Shown: positions 1 to 9,160, counted from the stretch's first letter. The stretch is DNA of 64,000 bases from Thermophilibacter gallinarum (GCF_014982725.1 NZ_JADCJZ010000001.1:434001-498000); one strand, 5' to 3'. Translations and numbers: made by a program. Notes: generated by a model from the letters alone, not told the origin.

Positions 1-1146
1 CTCCATGTGCGCCGAGGTCTGGAACAGCAGGACGACGCAGATGCAGCCGATCCACATGATGCTGTTGACCAGCGGAATGTAGATCTGGCCCTTGGTCTCG
101 GAGGGGTAGTTGATGCGCATGTGCGGCATGAGGTCCAGGCGCACGGCCTCGGAGACGATGGAGTAGGAGCCGGTGATGAGCGCCTGGGAGGCGATGATCG
201 CGGCGAAGGTGGAGAGCAGGACGGCGAAGACGCGGATCTGCTCGGGCAGCATCTGGAAGAACGGGTTGAGGTCGGGGATCGCGGCGAGCTCGGCGTTGCC
301 GGAGCTGGCGATGATCCAGGCGCCCTGGCCGAGGTAGTTGAGGATGAGGCAGACCTTCACGAACGGCCAGGTGGCGTAGATGTTGGGCTTGCCCACATGG
401 CCCATGTCGGAGTAGAGGGCCTCGGCGCCGGTGGTGCACAGGAACACGTTGCCCAGGACCATGAGGCCGGCGGCGTTGAGGTTGCCGTCAAAAAGGAACA
501 TGATGCCGCGCACCGGGTTGAAGGCGCGCAGGACGCTCAGGTCGAGGCCGATGTTCATGAGACCCGCGGCCGCGAGGAAGACGAACCACGCGGTCATGAC
601 CGGGCCGAAGAGCTTGCCGATCGTGGAGGTGCCCGCCTTCTGGAGGAAGAAGAGCACGCAGAGGATGCAGATCACGATGGCGACGACGATGCCCTGGTTG
701 TCGCCGATGAGGGAGTAGATGAAGTCGACGGTGCGCAGGCCCTCGATCGCGGTGGTGACGGTCACGGCCGGGGTGAGGATGCCGTCGGCGAGAAGCGCGG
801 CGCCGCCGATCATGGCGGGGATGATGAGCCAGCGGCCGCAGCGCTTGACCAGGCTGTAGAGGGCGAAGATGCCGCCTTCGTTGTGGTTGTCGGCCTTCAT
901 GGCCACGAGCACGTACTTGACCGTGGTGATGAGGGTGAGGGTCCAGATGATGAGCGAGAGGGCGCCCAGCACCACGTCCTGGGACATGGTGGGGAGGCCG
1001 CCGTTTCCGGAGATGATCGCCTTGAGGGTGTACATCGGGCTCGTGCCGATGTCTCCGTACACGACGCCCAGCGTGACGAGGATCATTGCTGCGGAAAGAG
1101 GAATGCCCGTGTAGCGCTTGCGAGCGGGCGTGGCCTTCGTTGCCAT
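1..1146 (-). CDS. kup: Kup-family potassium transporter (N-terminal part, cut by window edge)
   Basis: The complement reads an uninterrupted frame of 382 codons from an ATG at 1146 to the window edge with no stop, so the gene continues outside. The start reads MATKATPARKRYTGIPLSAA, followed by LGVVYGDIGTSPMYTLKAI, the signature of KUP/HAK/KT H+-coupled potassium uptake proteins. About nine hydrophobic segments follow. Kup proteins import K+ across the cytoplasmic membrane. A GGAG lies about 5 bases before the ATG. The gene diverges from the methyltransferase gene at 1326. The intervening 180 bases hold a palindrome (1211-1276), and no c-di-AMP riboswitch was recognised. The cytoplasmic C-terminal domain is not visible. 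Family assignment is strong. Confidence 0.93.
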   Translation of the reverse strand, partial: MATKATPARKRYTGIPLSAAMILVTLGVVYGDIGTSPMYTLKAIISGNGGLPTMSQDVVLGALSLIIWTLTLITTVKYVLVAMKADNHNEGGIFALYSLVKRCGRWLIIPAMIGGAALLADGILTPAVTVTTAIEGLRTVDFIYSLIGDNQGIVVAIVICILCVLFFLQKAGTSTIGKLFGPVMTAWFVFLAAAGLMNIGLDLSVLRAFNPVRGIMFLFDGNLNAAGLMVLGNVFLCTTGAEALYSDMGHVGKPNIYATWPFVKVCLILNYLGQGAWIIASSGNAELAAIPDLNPFFQMLPEQIRVFAVLLSTFAAIIASQALITGSYSIVSEAVRLDLMPHMRINYPSETKGQIYIPLVNSIMWIGCICVVLLFQTSAHME

Positions 1147-1210
1147 GGAACTCCAAACTCGGGGTTGTAGAGACGCGACAAGTGTAGCGTTTCTCGGTCG
1201 CGTGGGCGGC

Positions 1211-1276
1211 CCAACCATACACACCCGTCGGTTTGCGGGCGGTTTGGGGCAAAAATCGATAGGTATGTATGGTTGG
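1211..1276. repeat. Palindromic element in the kup/rlmKL divergent region
   Basis: The 15-base arms CCAACCATACACACC (1211-1225) and GGTATGTATGGTTGG (1262-1276) pair at 14 of 15 positions around a 36-base centre. The left arm and its continuation ACCCGTCGGTTT recur almost unchanged at 17463-17481 inside the U32 gene, so the two appear to be one small palindromic repeat family. Confidence 0.75.
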
Positions 1277-1325
1277 CTCGGATAGACTTAGGCAGATCCG
1301 AGAATGACGGGCGAGAGGTGACCCG

Positions 1326-3542
1326 ATGGAGTTTGTGGCGACGTGTCCCAAGGGCTTCGAGCGGCTGCTGGCGGACGAGCTGGAGGGCCTGGGCGTTCCC
1401 CGGGTGCGCCCGCTGCAGGGCCAGGTGAGCTTCGACGGGGGCCTGGCCGACGCCTACCGGGCGTGCCTATGGTCGCGGCTCGCCTCGCGCGTGCTGCTCG
1501 TGCTCGCCCGCGTGGGGGCGGCGGATGCCGACGAGCTCTACGAGGGTGCCTCGGGAGTCGCCTGGGAGGAGCACCTCGCGCCCGGCGCCACCTTCGCGGT
1601 GGACGCCCATGGCACCAACGCCCAGCTGCGCAACACGCAGTTCGTGGCCCTGCGCACCAAGGACGCCGTCGTCGACCGCCTGCTCGCCGCACGCGGCGCC
1701 CGACCGGTGGTGGACACGGCCCGCGCCGACCTGACCGTCTCCGTGCGGCTCTCCGGCCGACGCGCGACGCTGGCGGTCGACCTCGCGGGCGAGCCGCTCT
1801 TCCACCGCGGCTACGCGACGCGCCCGGACGCTCGCCTGAGCTCGCTGCGGCCCGACTACGCGGCAGCCCTTCTCGCCGCCGGCGGCTGGGCTGAGCTCGC
1901 GCGCTCCGGCTCGCCGAGCCTCGCCGCGCTCTGGCCGGGCCAGGGCAGCGTACTCGTGGAGGCCGCGGGCATGGCGCTCGACCGCGCGCCGGGCCTGCTG
2001 CGCTCGCGCTGGGGCTTCGCCGGCTGGGCGGGGCATGACGCGGACGCCTGGCAGACGCTTCTCGCCGAGGCTGAGGCGCGTTCCGCCGCGGGCGAGAAGA
2101 ACCCCTGCTCGCTGCTCGTCCACGACAGCCGCCCGGGCGCACTCTCGGCCTGTCGCCAGGCCCTGCGCGGCGCCGGGATCGCCCTGGAGCCGGAGGGGTG
2201 CGACGGGGCCGTCCCCTCGTGTCACCTTGCGGTGGCGGACCTGTCGTGGGTGGGCGAGACGGCGCTCGCGACGGAGGCGGCGGCACTCTCCGACCTTGCG
2301 GCCCACGCGGGGGAAAGGCTCGTCGTGCTCTCCCGTGATGCCGCCCCGGACGCCGCGCTGCGCTCCGATCCCGCGTCCGTGACCGAGGTCATCGTCGGGC
2401 GCGACCCGGCGGCCATCCGCGTCTACGAGCAGAGCGACTCCGTCGAACCCGCACCCTCGGTGGAGCTGCCGGGCGTCGGGAGTGCGAGCGTGCTCGTGCC
2501 CGCCTCCGACCAGTTTGCCCGCCGCCTCGCGAAGGTGGCCAAGCAGCGTGCCAAGTGGGCGCGTCGCGAGGACGTGACGTGCTACCGCGTCTACGACGCC
2601 GACCTGCCCGACTACGCCGTCGCCATCGAGCTCTACGAGGGCTCCGAGACCCCGGGGCGCTGGCTGCAGATCTCCGAGTACGCCGCGCCGCGCGGGGTGG
2701 ACCCCGAGCTCGCGCGCCGCCGCCTGCTCGACGTGCTGGCGATCGCGCCGCGTGTGCTCGACGTGGCGCCGGGCGACGTGAGCGTCCGCGTGCGGACGCG
2801 CTCCCGCGGCGGCTCGCAGTACGCCGACGAGGCGCGGCCGTCCGAGAGGGCGTCGCGGCGGGACCGTCCTTCTCGCCGGCCCGACGGCGTCGAGCTCCCG
2901 AGGGGCTCGCACCTGGTGGACGAGGGCGGCCTCACCTTCGAGGTCAACTTCGACGCGCGCCACGACTGCGGTATCTTCCTGGACCATCGCGAGACGCGCT
3001 CGCGCATCCGCGAGATGATGAAGCGGACCAAGGGGTCCAAGCGCTTCCTCAACCTCTTTGCGTATACGGGCACCGCGACCTGCTACGCGGCGGACGGCGG
3101 CGCAAGGCACACCACGACCGTTGACCTCTCCCGACCGAGCCTGGAGTGGGCTCGGCGCAACATGGCGCGCAACGGCTTTGCCGGCCCGGAGCACGAGTTC
3201 GTGCAGGCCGACGTGCTCGCCTGGGTCTCCGAGCAGCGTCACACGCGCAACCGCTGGGACCTGATCTTCTGCGACGTGCCCACGTTCTCCAACTCGGCGC
3301 GCATGCGCAAGGCCTCCTTCGACGTGCAGCGCGACCACGCGGAGCTGGTCATCGGCGTGTCGCGCCTGCTCGTGCGCGGCGGGTGCGCGATCTTCTCGTG
3401 CAACCTGCGCAGCTTCAAGCCGGACGTCGAGAAGCTCGAGCGTGCCGGGGTTCGCCTCACCGACATCACGGAGGAGACGATCCCCGAGGACTTCTCGCGC
3501 AACCGGAGGATTCACCACGCCTATCTGGTGGAGCGCGCGTAG
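1326..3542 (+). CDS. rlmL: RlmKL-type 23S rRNA guanine-N2/N7 methyltransferase
   Basis: 738 aa, about the length of bifunctional RlmKL. The first ~160 residues begin MEFVATCPKGFERLLADEL and match the ferredoxin-like/THUMP RNA-binding part. Residues ~165-400 correspond to the RlmL (m2G2445) methyltransferase. Residues ~520-738 are the RlmK (m7G2069) methyltransferase, with LNLFAYTGTATCYAA as SAM loop and CDVPTFSNSARM as the catalytic DPPTFSNS-like motif. The RlmL half looks degenerate: the SAM loop is replaced by LWPGQGSVLVEAA and no NPPYG motif is present, so the RlmK half may be the only active one. The GAGAGGTGACCCG before the ATG provides the ribosome site. 135 bases separate it from the mutase gene, with no strong terminator between them. 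Confidence 0.88.
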   Translation: MEFVATCPKGFERLLADELEGLGVPRVRPLQGQVSFDGGLADAYRACLWSRLASRVLLVLARVGAADADELYEGASGVAWEEHLAPGATFAVDAHGTNAQLRNTQFVALRTKDAVVDRLLAARGARPVVDTARADLTVSVRLSGRRATLAVDLAGEPLFHRGYATRPDARLSSLRPDYAAALLAAGGWAELARSGSPSLAALWPGQGSVLVEAAGMALDRAPGLLRSRWGFAGWAGHDADAWQTLLAEAEARSAAGEKNPCSLLVHDSRPGALSACRQALRGAGIALEPEGCDGAVPSCHLAVADLSWVGETALATEAAALSDLAAHAGERLVVLSRDAAPDAALRSDPASVTEVIVGRDPAAIRVYEQSDSVEPAPSVELPGVGSASVLVPASDQFARRLAKVAKQRAKWARREDVTCYRVYDADLPDYAVAIELYEGSETPGRWLQISEYAAPRGVDPELARRRLLDVLAIAPRVLDVAPGDVSVRVRTRSRGGSQYADEARPSERASRRDRPSRRPDGVELPRGSHLVDEGGLTFEVNFDARHDCGIFLDHRETRSRIREMMKRTKGSKRFLNLFAYTGTATCYAADGGARHTTTVDLSRPSLEWARRNMARNGFAGPEHEFVQADVLAWVSEQRHTRNRWDLIFCDVPTFSNSARMRKASFDVQRDHAELVIGVSRLLVRGGCAIFSCNLRSFKPDVEKLERAGVRLTDITEETIPEDFSRNRRIHHAYLVERA

Positions 3543-3677
3543 GTGAGGCGCTCCGTCCGCCGACGCGGGGCGTCCATCGGACAAGGCGAGGCACGCGGCG
3601 GGCCCCGTGGCGACTACTATGGCTACATACGTGTGGACACGGCGCGGCATGTCCGCGCCCTGAGCATTGGGGGAACA

Positions 3678-5399
3678 ATGGACGCATCCATCGAGGCCAA
3701 GGTCAGCGCCTGGCAGGACAACGTCACGGAGTCCGACCTGGTGATCGAGCTCGACGACCTCTGCCGCGAGGGCAACGAGGAGAAGCTCTTCGACGCCTTC
3801 TACCGCGACCTCGCCTTCGGCACCGCCGGCCTGCGCGGCACGCTCGGCGTGGGCACCAACCGCATGAACGTCCACGTGGTCGCCCAGGCCACCCAGGGCG
3901 TCGCGGACTACCTGAACGCGCACTACGACAACCCCACGCTCGCGCTTGCGCGCGACTCCCGCAACAAGGGCGAGGACTTCCAGCGCGTGGCGGCGGGCGT
4001 CCTTGCCGCCAACGGCATCCACGTCTACGTCTACCCGCGCATCGAGCCGGTCCCCACGCTCTCCTTCGCGGTGCGCCACCTGCACACCTCCGCCGGCATC
4101 GTCCTCACGGCCTCCCACAACCCCGCGCCTTACAACGGCTACAAGGTCTACAACGACAACGGCGGCCAGATCACCGACGAGGCCGCGGCCGAGATCTCCG
4201 CGAACATCGCCAAGGTCGACCCGTTCGCCGTGCGCGTCATGGACTTCGACGAGGGCCTCGAGAAGGGCCTGATCGAGTGGACGCCCGAGGAGGTCCTCGA
4301 CGCCTTCATCGAGAGCATCAAGAAGGTCTCCGTCCCCGGCTTCAAGGCGTCCGACGACTACTCCGTGGTCTACACGCCGCTCAACGGCACGGGCATGGAG
4401 CTCGTGACCCGCATCCTCGCCGAGATCGGCGTCGAGAAGGTCTCCGTGGTTCCCGAGCAGGCCGAGCCGGACGGCAACTTCCCGACCTGCACCTACCCCA
4501 ACCCCGAGTTCCGCGAGGCGCTCGACCTGGCCCTCAAGCTCGCCGAGGAGGTCAAGCCCAACCTCGTCGTCGCCACCGACCCCGACGCCGACCGCATGGG
4601 CACCGCCATCCCGCACGACGGCGACTACGTGCTGCTCTCCGGCAACGAGATGGGCGTCCTGCTCATGGACTGGCTCGCCACGATGGCGCGCGACCGCGGC
4701 GAGGACGTGGCGCGCAAGGTGGCCGTCTCCACGATCGTCTCGTCCTCCATGCCGGACGCGCTGGCGCGCGACTGGGGCTTCGAGATGAGGCGCGTGCTCA
4801 CCGGCTTCAAGTACATCGGCGACCAGATCGACCAGCTCAAGGACGAGGGCGAGGAGGACCGCTTCCTCATGGGCTTCGAGGAGTCCTACGGCTATCTCGT
4901 GGGCACGCACGCCCGCGACAAGGACGCCATCGTCGCCACGATGCTCTGCGTCGAGATGGCCTCCTACTACGCCGAGAAGGGCATGGACCTCTACGAGGCC
5001 ATGGACGTCCTCTACCAGAAGTACGGCTACTACCTGAACGGCACCGTCAACGCGTCCTTCCCGGGTGCGGCGGGCGCCGACAAGATGGCCGCCATCATGA
5101 CCGGGCTGCGCGAGAACCCGCCCGCAGAGATCGCCGGCTACAAGGTGACGGGCATGACCGACTACGCCGTCGGCCCCGAGATGCCGCGCGTCTCCGGCCT
5201 GCAGAAGGAGGCGGCGCAGGTGCTGCCGCCGGCCAACGTCATCGAGTTCCGCCTCGAGGACGACAACAAGGTCATCTTCCGCCCGTCCGGCACCGAGCCC
5301 AAGGTCAAGGCCTACCTCTTCTCCAAGGGTGCCACGCGCGAGGAGTCCGAGGCCGTGCGCGCCAAGCTCGAGGCCGCGTCCAAGGAGATCCTGTCGTAG
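3678..5399 (+). CDS. Phosphoglucomutase/phosphomannomutase
   Basis: 573 aa alpha-D-phosphohexomutase, which moves phosphate between C1 and C6 of glucose or mannose and so links glycolysis to cell-wall sugar nucleotides. All four family signatures are visible: the phosphoserine loop TASHNPAPYNGYK (Ser146), the metal loop TDPDADRMG, the sugar loop GFEESYGYL and the phosphate loop RPSGTEPKVK near the C-terminus. The frame is open further upstream, but the ATG at 3678 is preceded by GGGGGAACA and starts the family domain, so this start was chosen. A strong hairpin (5423-5453) follows. The length and the early AFGTAGLRG motif suit the PgcA-type glucose enzyme, although substrate cannot be fixed from sequence. 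Confidence 0.93.
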   Translation: MDASIEAKVSAWQDNVTESDLVIELDDLCREGNEEKLFDAFYRDLAFGTAGLRGTLGVGTNRMNVHVVAQATQGVADYLNAHYDNPTLALARDSRNKGEDFQRVAAGVLAANGIHVYVYPRIEPVPTLSFAVRHLHTSAGIVLTASHNPAPYNGYKVYNDNGGQITDEAAAEISANIAKVDPFAVRVMDFDEGLEKGLIEWTPEEVLDAFIESIKKVSVPGFKASDDYSVVYTPLNGTGMELVTRILAEIGVEKVSVVPEQAEPDGNFPTCTYPNPEFREALDLALKLAEEVKPNLVVATDPDADRMGTAIPHDGDYVLLSGNEMGVLLMDWLATMARDRGEDVARKVAVSTIVSSSMPDALARDWGFEMRRVLTGFKYIGDQIDQLKDEGEEDRFLMGFEESYGYLVGTHARDKDAIVATMLCVEMASYYAEKGMDLYEAMDVLYQKYGYYLNGTVNASFPGAAGADKMAAIMTGLRENPPAEIAGYKVTGMTDYAVGPEMPRVSGLQKEAAQVLPPANVIEFRLEDDNKVIFRPSGTEPKVKAYLFSKGATREESEAVRAKLEAASKEILS

Positions 5400-5422
5400 C
5401 GGGCTGACACATCAGTGACGCT

Positions 5423-5453
5423 GGCCCCGCCGGACCCATGGTTCGGCGGGGCC
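5423..5453 (+). terminator. Stem-loop terminator after phosphoglucomutase
   Basis: GGCCCCGCCG (5423-5432) pairs perfectly with CGGCGGGGCC (5444-5453) over an 11-base loop. It lies 24 bases after the stop codon. The following T tract is short. Confidence 0.7.
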
Positions 5454-5477
5454 GCTTGCTTTGGGGCTGCTGCTGCA

Positions 5478-5527
5478 ATACGCGACTTCCGACGTTTCCG
5501 GCCCCCAAAACGTCGGAAGTCGCGTAT
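5478..5527. repeat. Perfect 20-base inverted repeat between operons
   Basis: ATACGCGACTTCCGACGTTT (5478-5497) is followed after a 10-base loop by its exact reverse complement (5508-5527). It sits behind the mutase terminator and about 220 bases ahead of the ECF operon. It has no T tract and is longer than a typical operator, so a mobile or REP-like hairpin is as likely as a second terminator. Confidence 0.8.
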
Positions 5528-5620
5528 CGGACAGACGTGTCGTAATCGCTGTGTAAGTTCGCAGAGAGGGCGGTTTTCTCGCATAGCGGCCCGTATCGGG
5601 ACCGAGCTCACCTCATGACA

Positions 5621-5660
5621 TGAATTATTTCATAGAGCAGAGCGACGAAAGCTAATTTTC
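5621..5660 (+). promoter_or_regulatory. Candidate RpiR-type operators upstream of the ECF operon
   Basis: Two AT-rich inverted repeats lie in this otherwise GC-rich leader: TGAATTATTTCA (5621-5632) and GAAAGCTAATTTTC (5647-5660). GAAA-N-TTTC palindromes resemble sites bound by RpiR/MurR-type regulators, and the operon ends with such a regulator (9966-10790). The role is inferred from position and symmetry. The rest of the 5528-5746 stretch shows no riboswitch that I recognise. Confidence 0.4.
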
Positions 5661-5746
5661 ATCTTACAGGCGACTGACGCGAACAGGGGTTTTCTCCCGC
5701 TAACGTGCGACATGCCGGCATAGATTCGCACAAGGAGAGGAAACCA

Positions 5747-6583
5747 ATGTCTGCCACGAGGGGAATCTACACCCAGTCCCAAAAGCTCATGACGTTTGTG
5801 CTCTCGATGTCTCTCTACGGTCTCGCTACGCTCATCTCCGAGCTGATTCCGTCCGTCCAGGTTGGCATCGTCGAGTTCTCCGTCGAGTTCTTCCTGTTCA
5901 TCCCGCTCACCATCGCCATGCTCTTCGATCCGCTCTCGGCCGCCCTCGGCGCCGCCACCGGTGAGCTCGTGTTCTCCGAGATCATGCTCGGCCAGTTCGG
6001 CGGCATCGGTGAGCTCGAGAAGTTCCTCACCGTCACCATCGCCCTCTATATCGCGGGTACCTTGGTGAAGGACCCGCGCAACATGAGGACCGTCGCGCTC
6101 GTGTCCTTTGGCTGCACCGCGCTCCAGCTCGCCATGAGCGCCGGCGTGGACATCTGCAAGGTCGCCTTCGCCGTCGAGGAGTTTGAGGCGGTGCCCGGCC
6201 TTCCCGAGTCCGTCTACTTCACCGAGGGCTTTGCCTTTGTGAACGACCTGCTCTTCTCCGGCATCCTGTTCTGCATGCTGCCGACGATGTTCCTCGTCCC
6301 GCGCCTCTACGGCAAGATCGAGCCGCTGCTCGGCATGAAGCCGCGCACTCCCGAGAATGCCCCCGAGGCTCCCTCCGCCAAGCTCGTGATCGGCGCCGTC
6401 GCATGCTTTGCCGTCGCCGTCGCCGTGGCCTGCCTCTCTGAGGCCGGCTTCTCCCTGATCGAGTGGGAGGCCGACTGGGCCGAGAGCGAGGCGGCGCTCT
6501 TCGCGGGCATCGCCGTCGCCGCGGTGGTTGCCGCCGTCGCCGCCTTCTGGGCCCACCGCAACGCCCAGATCAAGGCCGCGTAG
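5747..6583 (+). CDS. ECF transporter substrate-binding (S) component
   Basis: 278 aa, with six or seven hydrophobic segments beginning LMTFVLSMSLYGLATLISEL, and PLSAALGAATGELVF, a glycine/alanine-rich pattern of ECF S components. The S component binds a vitamin-like or other small substrate in the membrane and delivers it through the shared EcfA-EcfT module. The ATG at 5747 has AAGGAGAGG 8 bases upstream; an in-frame ATG at 5705 lacks such a site. The gene starts a five-gene operon in which the fused ATPase, EcfT, a PHP phosphoesterase and an RpiR regulator follow with gaps of 10 bases or less. The substrate is not recognisable; the neighbours suggest a phosphorylatable sugar or nucleoside-like compound. 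A hydrophobic C-terminal extension (~215-270) is unusual for the family. Confidence 0.78.
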   Translation: MSATRGIYTQSQKLMTFVLSMSLYGLATLISELIPSVQVGIVEFSVEFFLFIPLTIAMLFDPLSAALGAATGELVFSEIMLGQFGGIGELEKFLTVTIALYIAGTLVKDPRNMRTVALVSFGCTALQLAMSAGVDICKVAFAVEEFEAVPGLPESVYFTEGFAFVNDLLFSGILFCMLPTMFLVPRLYGKIEPLLGMKPRTPENAPEAPSAKLVIGAVACFAVAVAVACLSEAGFSLIEWEADWAESEAALFAGIAVAAVVAAVAAFWAHRNAQIKAA

Positions 6584-6593
6584 GGGGCGTCAC

Positions 6594-8330
6594 GTGTCCG
6601 CAGTCACGCTCAGAGACGTTACCTTCACCTATCCCGGCGCGACCGCACCCACCCTCCGCCACGTGAACCTCGACGTGGCGGAGGGCGAGTTTCTCGCCGT
6701 CATGGGTGCCAACGGGTGCGGCAAGTCCACGCTCTGCAAGACCATGAACGGGCTCATCCCGCAGTTCATCGTCGGCGACCTCGAGGGGGAGATCACGGTG
6801 GCGGGCGTTGACGTGTCGGGCGCCCAGATCGGCGAGCTCGCACAGCACATTGGCTACGTCTATCAGGACTTTGAGAACCAGATCGTGCGTCCCACGGTCA
6901 TCGACGAGGCGTCCTTCTCGTGCCTGAACTTCGCCTATGACGACTATGCAGAGCGCGGCATGCGTGCGCTCGAGCTCTGCGGTCTTGCCGATCGCGCCGA
7001 GTCCTACATCTGGCAGCTCTCCGGTGGTCAGAAGCACCTGCTCGCGCTCGCGGGCGCCATTGCCCTCGAGCCCGACGTGATCGTCCTCGACGAGCCCGTG
7101 GCTCAGCTCGACCCCTATCACGCCGACCAGACCTACCGAGTCCTGCGCGAGCTCAACGAGAGGTACGGCAAGACGATCATCGTCATCGAGCACCACACCG
7201 ACTTCATCGCCGAGTACTGCACAACCGCCGCCCTCATGGTGGACGGAGGCATCGCCTGGAAGCTCCCCGCGCACGAGGCGCTGCGTCGCATCGACGATTT
7301 GGCGGCAAGCGACGTGCACCCGCCTCAGATCGCGCTCGCCGCACGCGAGCTCGTCCGCGCTGGGGCGCTGCCTGAGGACACGGTGCTTCCCACCACGGTG
7401 GACGAGGGCGCCACGGCGTTCTGGGGCGTCCCGTTCGTCCCGCGCGTGCGCGAGCACGCCCCCGCCTCTACCGCGGAGCCGGCCGTCTCGTTCCGGGGCG
7501 TCGACGTGAGCTACCGCAGCGTCAAGGGCGCCCCCCGACAGGTGTTTCACGGACTTGACCTGGACATCCACCGCGGCGAGAAGGTCGCGCTTGTGGGCGC
7601 CAACGGCGCAGGCAAGTCCACGCTCATGAAACTCATGTGCGGGCTCATAAAGCCTCAGGCGGGCGAGGTCCTTCTCGAGGGCGTGCGCACGCGTGACATC
7701 GGCCCGGACGAGCTCTCCGACAAGATCAGCCTCGTCTACCAGAACCCCGAGCAGATGTTCATCAAGGACTCGATTCGTGCGGACGTTGAGTTCGCCATGC
7801 GTGCCCGCGGTGTTGAGGACGCCGCAGAGCGCGCCGCGGCCCTGCTCGAGCGATTTCGTCTCACCGAGTTCGCCGAGCGGGACGGTCGCCTGCTCTCGGG
7901 CGGACAGATGCGCCGCGCGTCGCTCGCCGTGGGCATTGCGCTCGACCCGCCGATCCTCCTGCTCGACGAGCCCACCGCCAACCTCGACATCGGCACCCGC
8001 CAGGAGATTACCAAGTTGGTCTCCGACCTGCGCGGCGTCACGGACACCGTGATCATCGCCACGCATGACATGCAGCTCGTCTGCCAGTTCGCCGAGCGCG
8101 TCATCGTGCTCACCGGAGGCGAGGTCATTGGAGACGCCGCGCCAGACGAGGTCTTCATGGACGAGGACGTGGTCGAGCGCTCGGGCATCCGCCCGCCGGA
8201 GATCTTCCAGATGGGCCGGGCGCTCGACTGTCGTGCCGCCTGCTACACACTTGACGAGTTTCTCGTCTGCTTCCCCGCGTGGGAGGCCGTCCAAGGCGAG
8301 AAGGACGTGGGGGAAGTGATGTGCGCATGA
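6594..8330 (+). CDS. Fused ECF transporter ATPase (EcfA-EcfA')
   Basis: 578 aa holding two complete ABC ATPase domains in one chain. Domain 1 has Walker A GANGCGKST (residues 38-46), signature LSGGQKHLL and Walker B VIVLDEP. Domain 2, from about residue 298, has GANGAGKST, LSGGQMRRAS and ILLLDEPTANLD. ECF modules normally use two separate ATPases, but fused forms exist. The protein powers the S component at 5747 together with EcfT. The start is the GTG at 6594, 10 bases after the preceding stop, with AGGGGGC ahead of it; the in-frame ATG further upstream lies inside the S-component gene. Its stop overlaps the next start (ATGA), implying translational coupling. Confidence 0.93.
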   Translation: MSAVTLRDVTFTYPGATAPTLRHVNLDVAEGEFLAVMGANGCGKSTLCKTMNGLIPQFIVGDLEGEITVAGVDVSGAQIGELAQHIGYVYQDFENQIVRPTVIDEASFSCLNFAYDDYAERGMRALELCGLADRAESYIWQLSGGQKHLLALAGAIALEPDVIVLDEPVAQLDPYHADQTYRVLRELNERYGKTIIVIEHHTDFIAEYCTTAALMVDGGIAWKLPAHEALRRIDDLAASDVHPPQIALAARELVRAGALPEDTVLPTTVDEGATAFWGVPFVPRVREHAPASTAEPAVSFRGVDVSYRSVKGAPRQVFHGLDLDIHRGEKVALVGANGAGKSTLMKLMCGLIKPQAGEVLLEGVRTRDIGPDELSDKISLVYQNPEQMFIKDSIRADVEFAMRARGVEDAAERAAALLERFRLTEFAERDGRLLSGGQMRRASLAVGIALDPPILLLDEPTANLDIGTRQEITKLVSDLRGVTDTVIIATHDMQLVCQFAERVIVLTGGEVIGDAAPDEVFMDEDVVERSGIRPPEIFQMGRALDCRAACYTLDEFLVCFPAWEAVQGEKDVGEVMCA

Positions 8331-9160
8331 TTGAGAAGATCTCCGAGAGCGTGCTGGACAAGGTTTCCATTGACTTTCTGCGCGACCAGGTGCTCAAGAA
8401 CGCCTATGGCAACGACGATACGCCGATCGCGGCGCTCGACCCGCGCGTGCTGCTGCTGTGGTACCTCTTCTTTGGCATCGTGCCATGGTTCTTGAACGAC
8501 GTTATCGTGCTGCTCGGCCTCTTCGTCCTGACGGTTGCCACCACGCGTGTGGCTCGCGTGGCGCCGCTCGTGCTTTTTGTCTTTGCGCTTGGTGTGTTCT
8601 CGCAGACGGGCTACACGTTCATCGTGTCGCTGTTCTTCGAGGGCAACATGGACACGCTCCTTTCGCTGCTCGTGTTGACGCTCAAGGTGGCTACGTGCTC
8701 GCTCGCGAGCATCACGGTCTTCTCGGGACTCGACCCGGACAAGCTCTCCAACGGCCTCCTGTGGTTCGGCGTTCCCGAGCGCCTGTCCTTCTCGATCGCC
8801 TTCGCGTATCGCGTGCTGCCGATTCTTATGGAGGAGCTGCAGAACATCCTGCTGTCGTATCGTCTGCGCGGGCGTGCCCCGACGCACGACACCTTCAGGG
8901 GAAAGATTCGCTGGATCGTCTACCAGGTGAAGATCATCATCCAGTCGTTCTACCCGCTGATGCTCAACACCGCGAAGCGCTCGCGCACCACGGTGGAGGC
9001 GCTCGAGCTCAAGGGGTATCGCTATGCGGCGACCAACCTCAAGGTGCTCAAGATCAAGCTCTCCTCGCTGCACGCGGGGACGCGGGAGGCGATCTTCGTC
9101 GCCGTGAGCGTCGCCTGGGTCGTGCTCTGCTTCGTCGTTTCAAGGATTGTGGGACTCTAG
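8327..9160 (+). CDS. ecfT: ECF transporter transmembrane coupling protein EcfT
   Basis: 277 aa CbiQ/EcfT-family membrane protein. It has several hydrophobic segments between residues ~35 and 130, a cytoplasmic coupling region with SYRLRGRAPTHD and ELKGYRYAATN in the positions of the two conserved Ala-Arg-Gly-type coupling motifs, and a final membrane segment at the C-terminus. EcfT connects the fused ATPase to the S component. The ATG overlaps the ATPase stop; an in-frame GTG at 8321 is an alternative start. The stop is directly followed by the PHP gene's ATG, so the operon is tightly coupled. Confidence 0.9.
   Translation: MIEKISESVLDKVSIDFLRDQVLKNAYGNDDTPIAALDPRVLLLWYLFFGIVPWFLNDVIVLLGLFVLTVATTRVARVAPLVLFVFALGVFSQTGYTFIVSLFFEGNMDTLLSLLVLTLKVATCSLASITVFSGLDPDKLSNGLLWFGVPERLSFSIAFAYRVLPILMEELQNILLSYRLRGRAPTHDTFRGKIRWIVYQVKIIIQSFYPLMLNTAKRSRTTVEALELKGYRYAATNLKVLKIKLSSLHAGTREAIFVAVSVAWVVLCFVVSRIVGL

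Noticed and set aside
7-1170. Plus-strand open frame of 387 codons over the kup region
   Set aside because: Low-complexity Asp/Glu/Gly/His text; the minus strand encodes recognisable Kup membrane segments.
1147-1325. c-di-AMP (ydaO) riboswitch before kup
   Set aside because: The gap is too short and is largely a palindromic element; no matching core motifs.
1467-4910. Very long open frames on the minus strand (over 1000 codons) opposite the methyltransferase and mutase genes
   Set aside because: They mirror the codon pattern of the plus-strand genes, have repetitive His/Arg/Asp/Gly-rich text, and no family motif. They are typical antisense open frames in high-GC DNA.
5528-5746. Riboswitch upstream of the ECF operon
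   Set aside because: No conserved vitamin or purine riboswitch core could be recognised; only the short AT-rich palindromes stand out.
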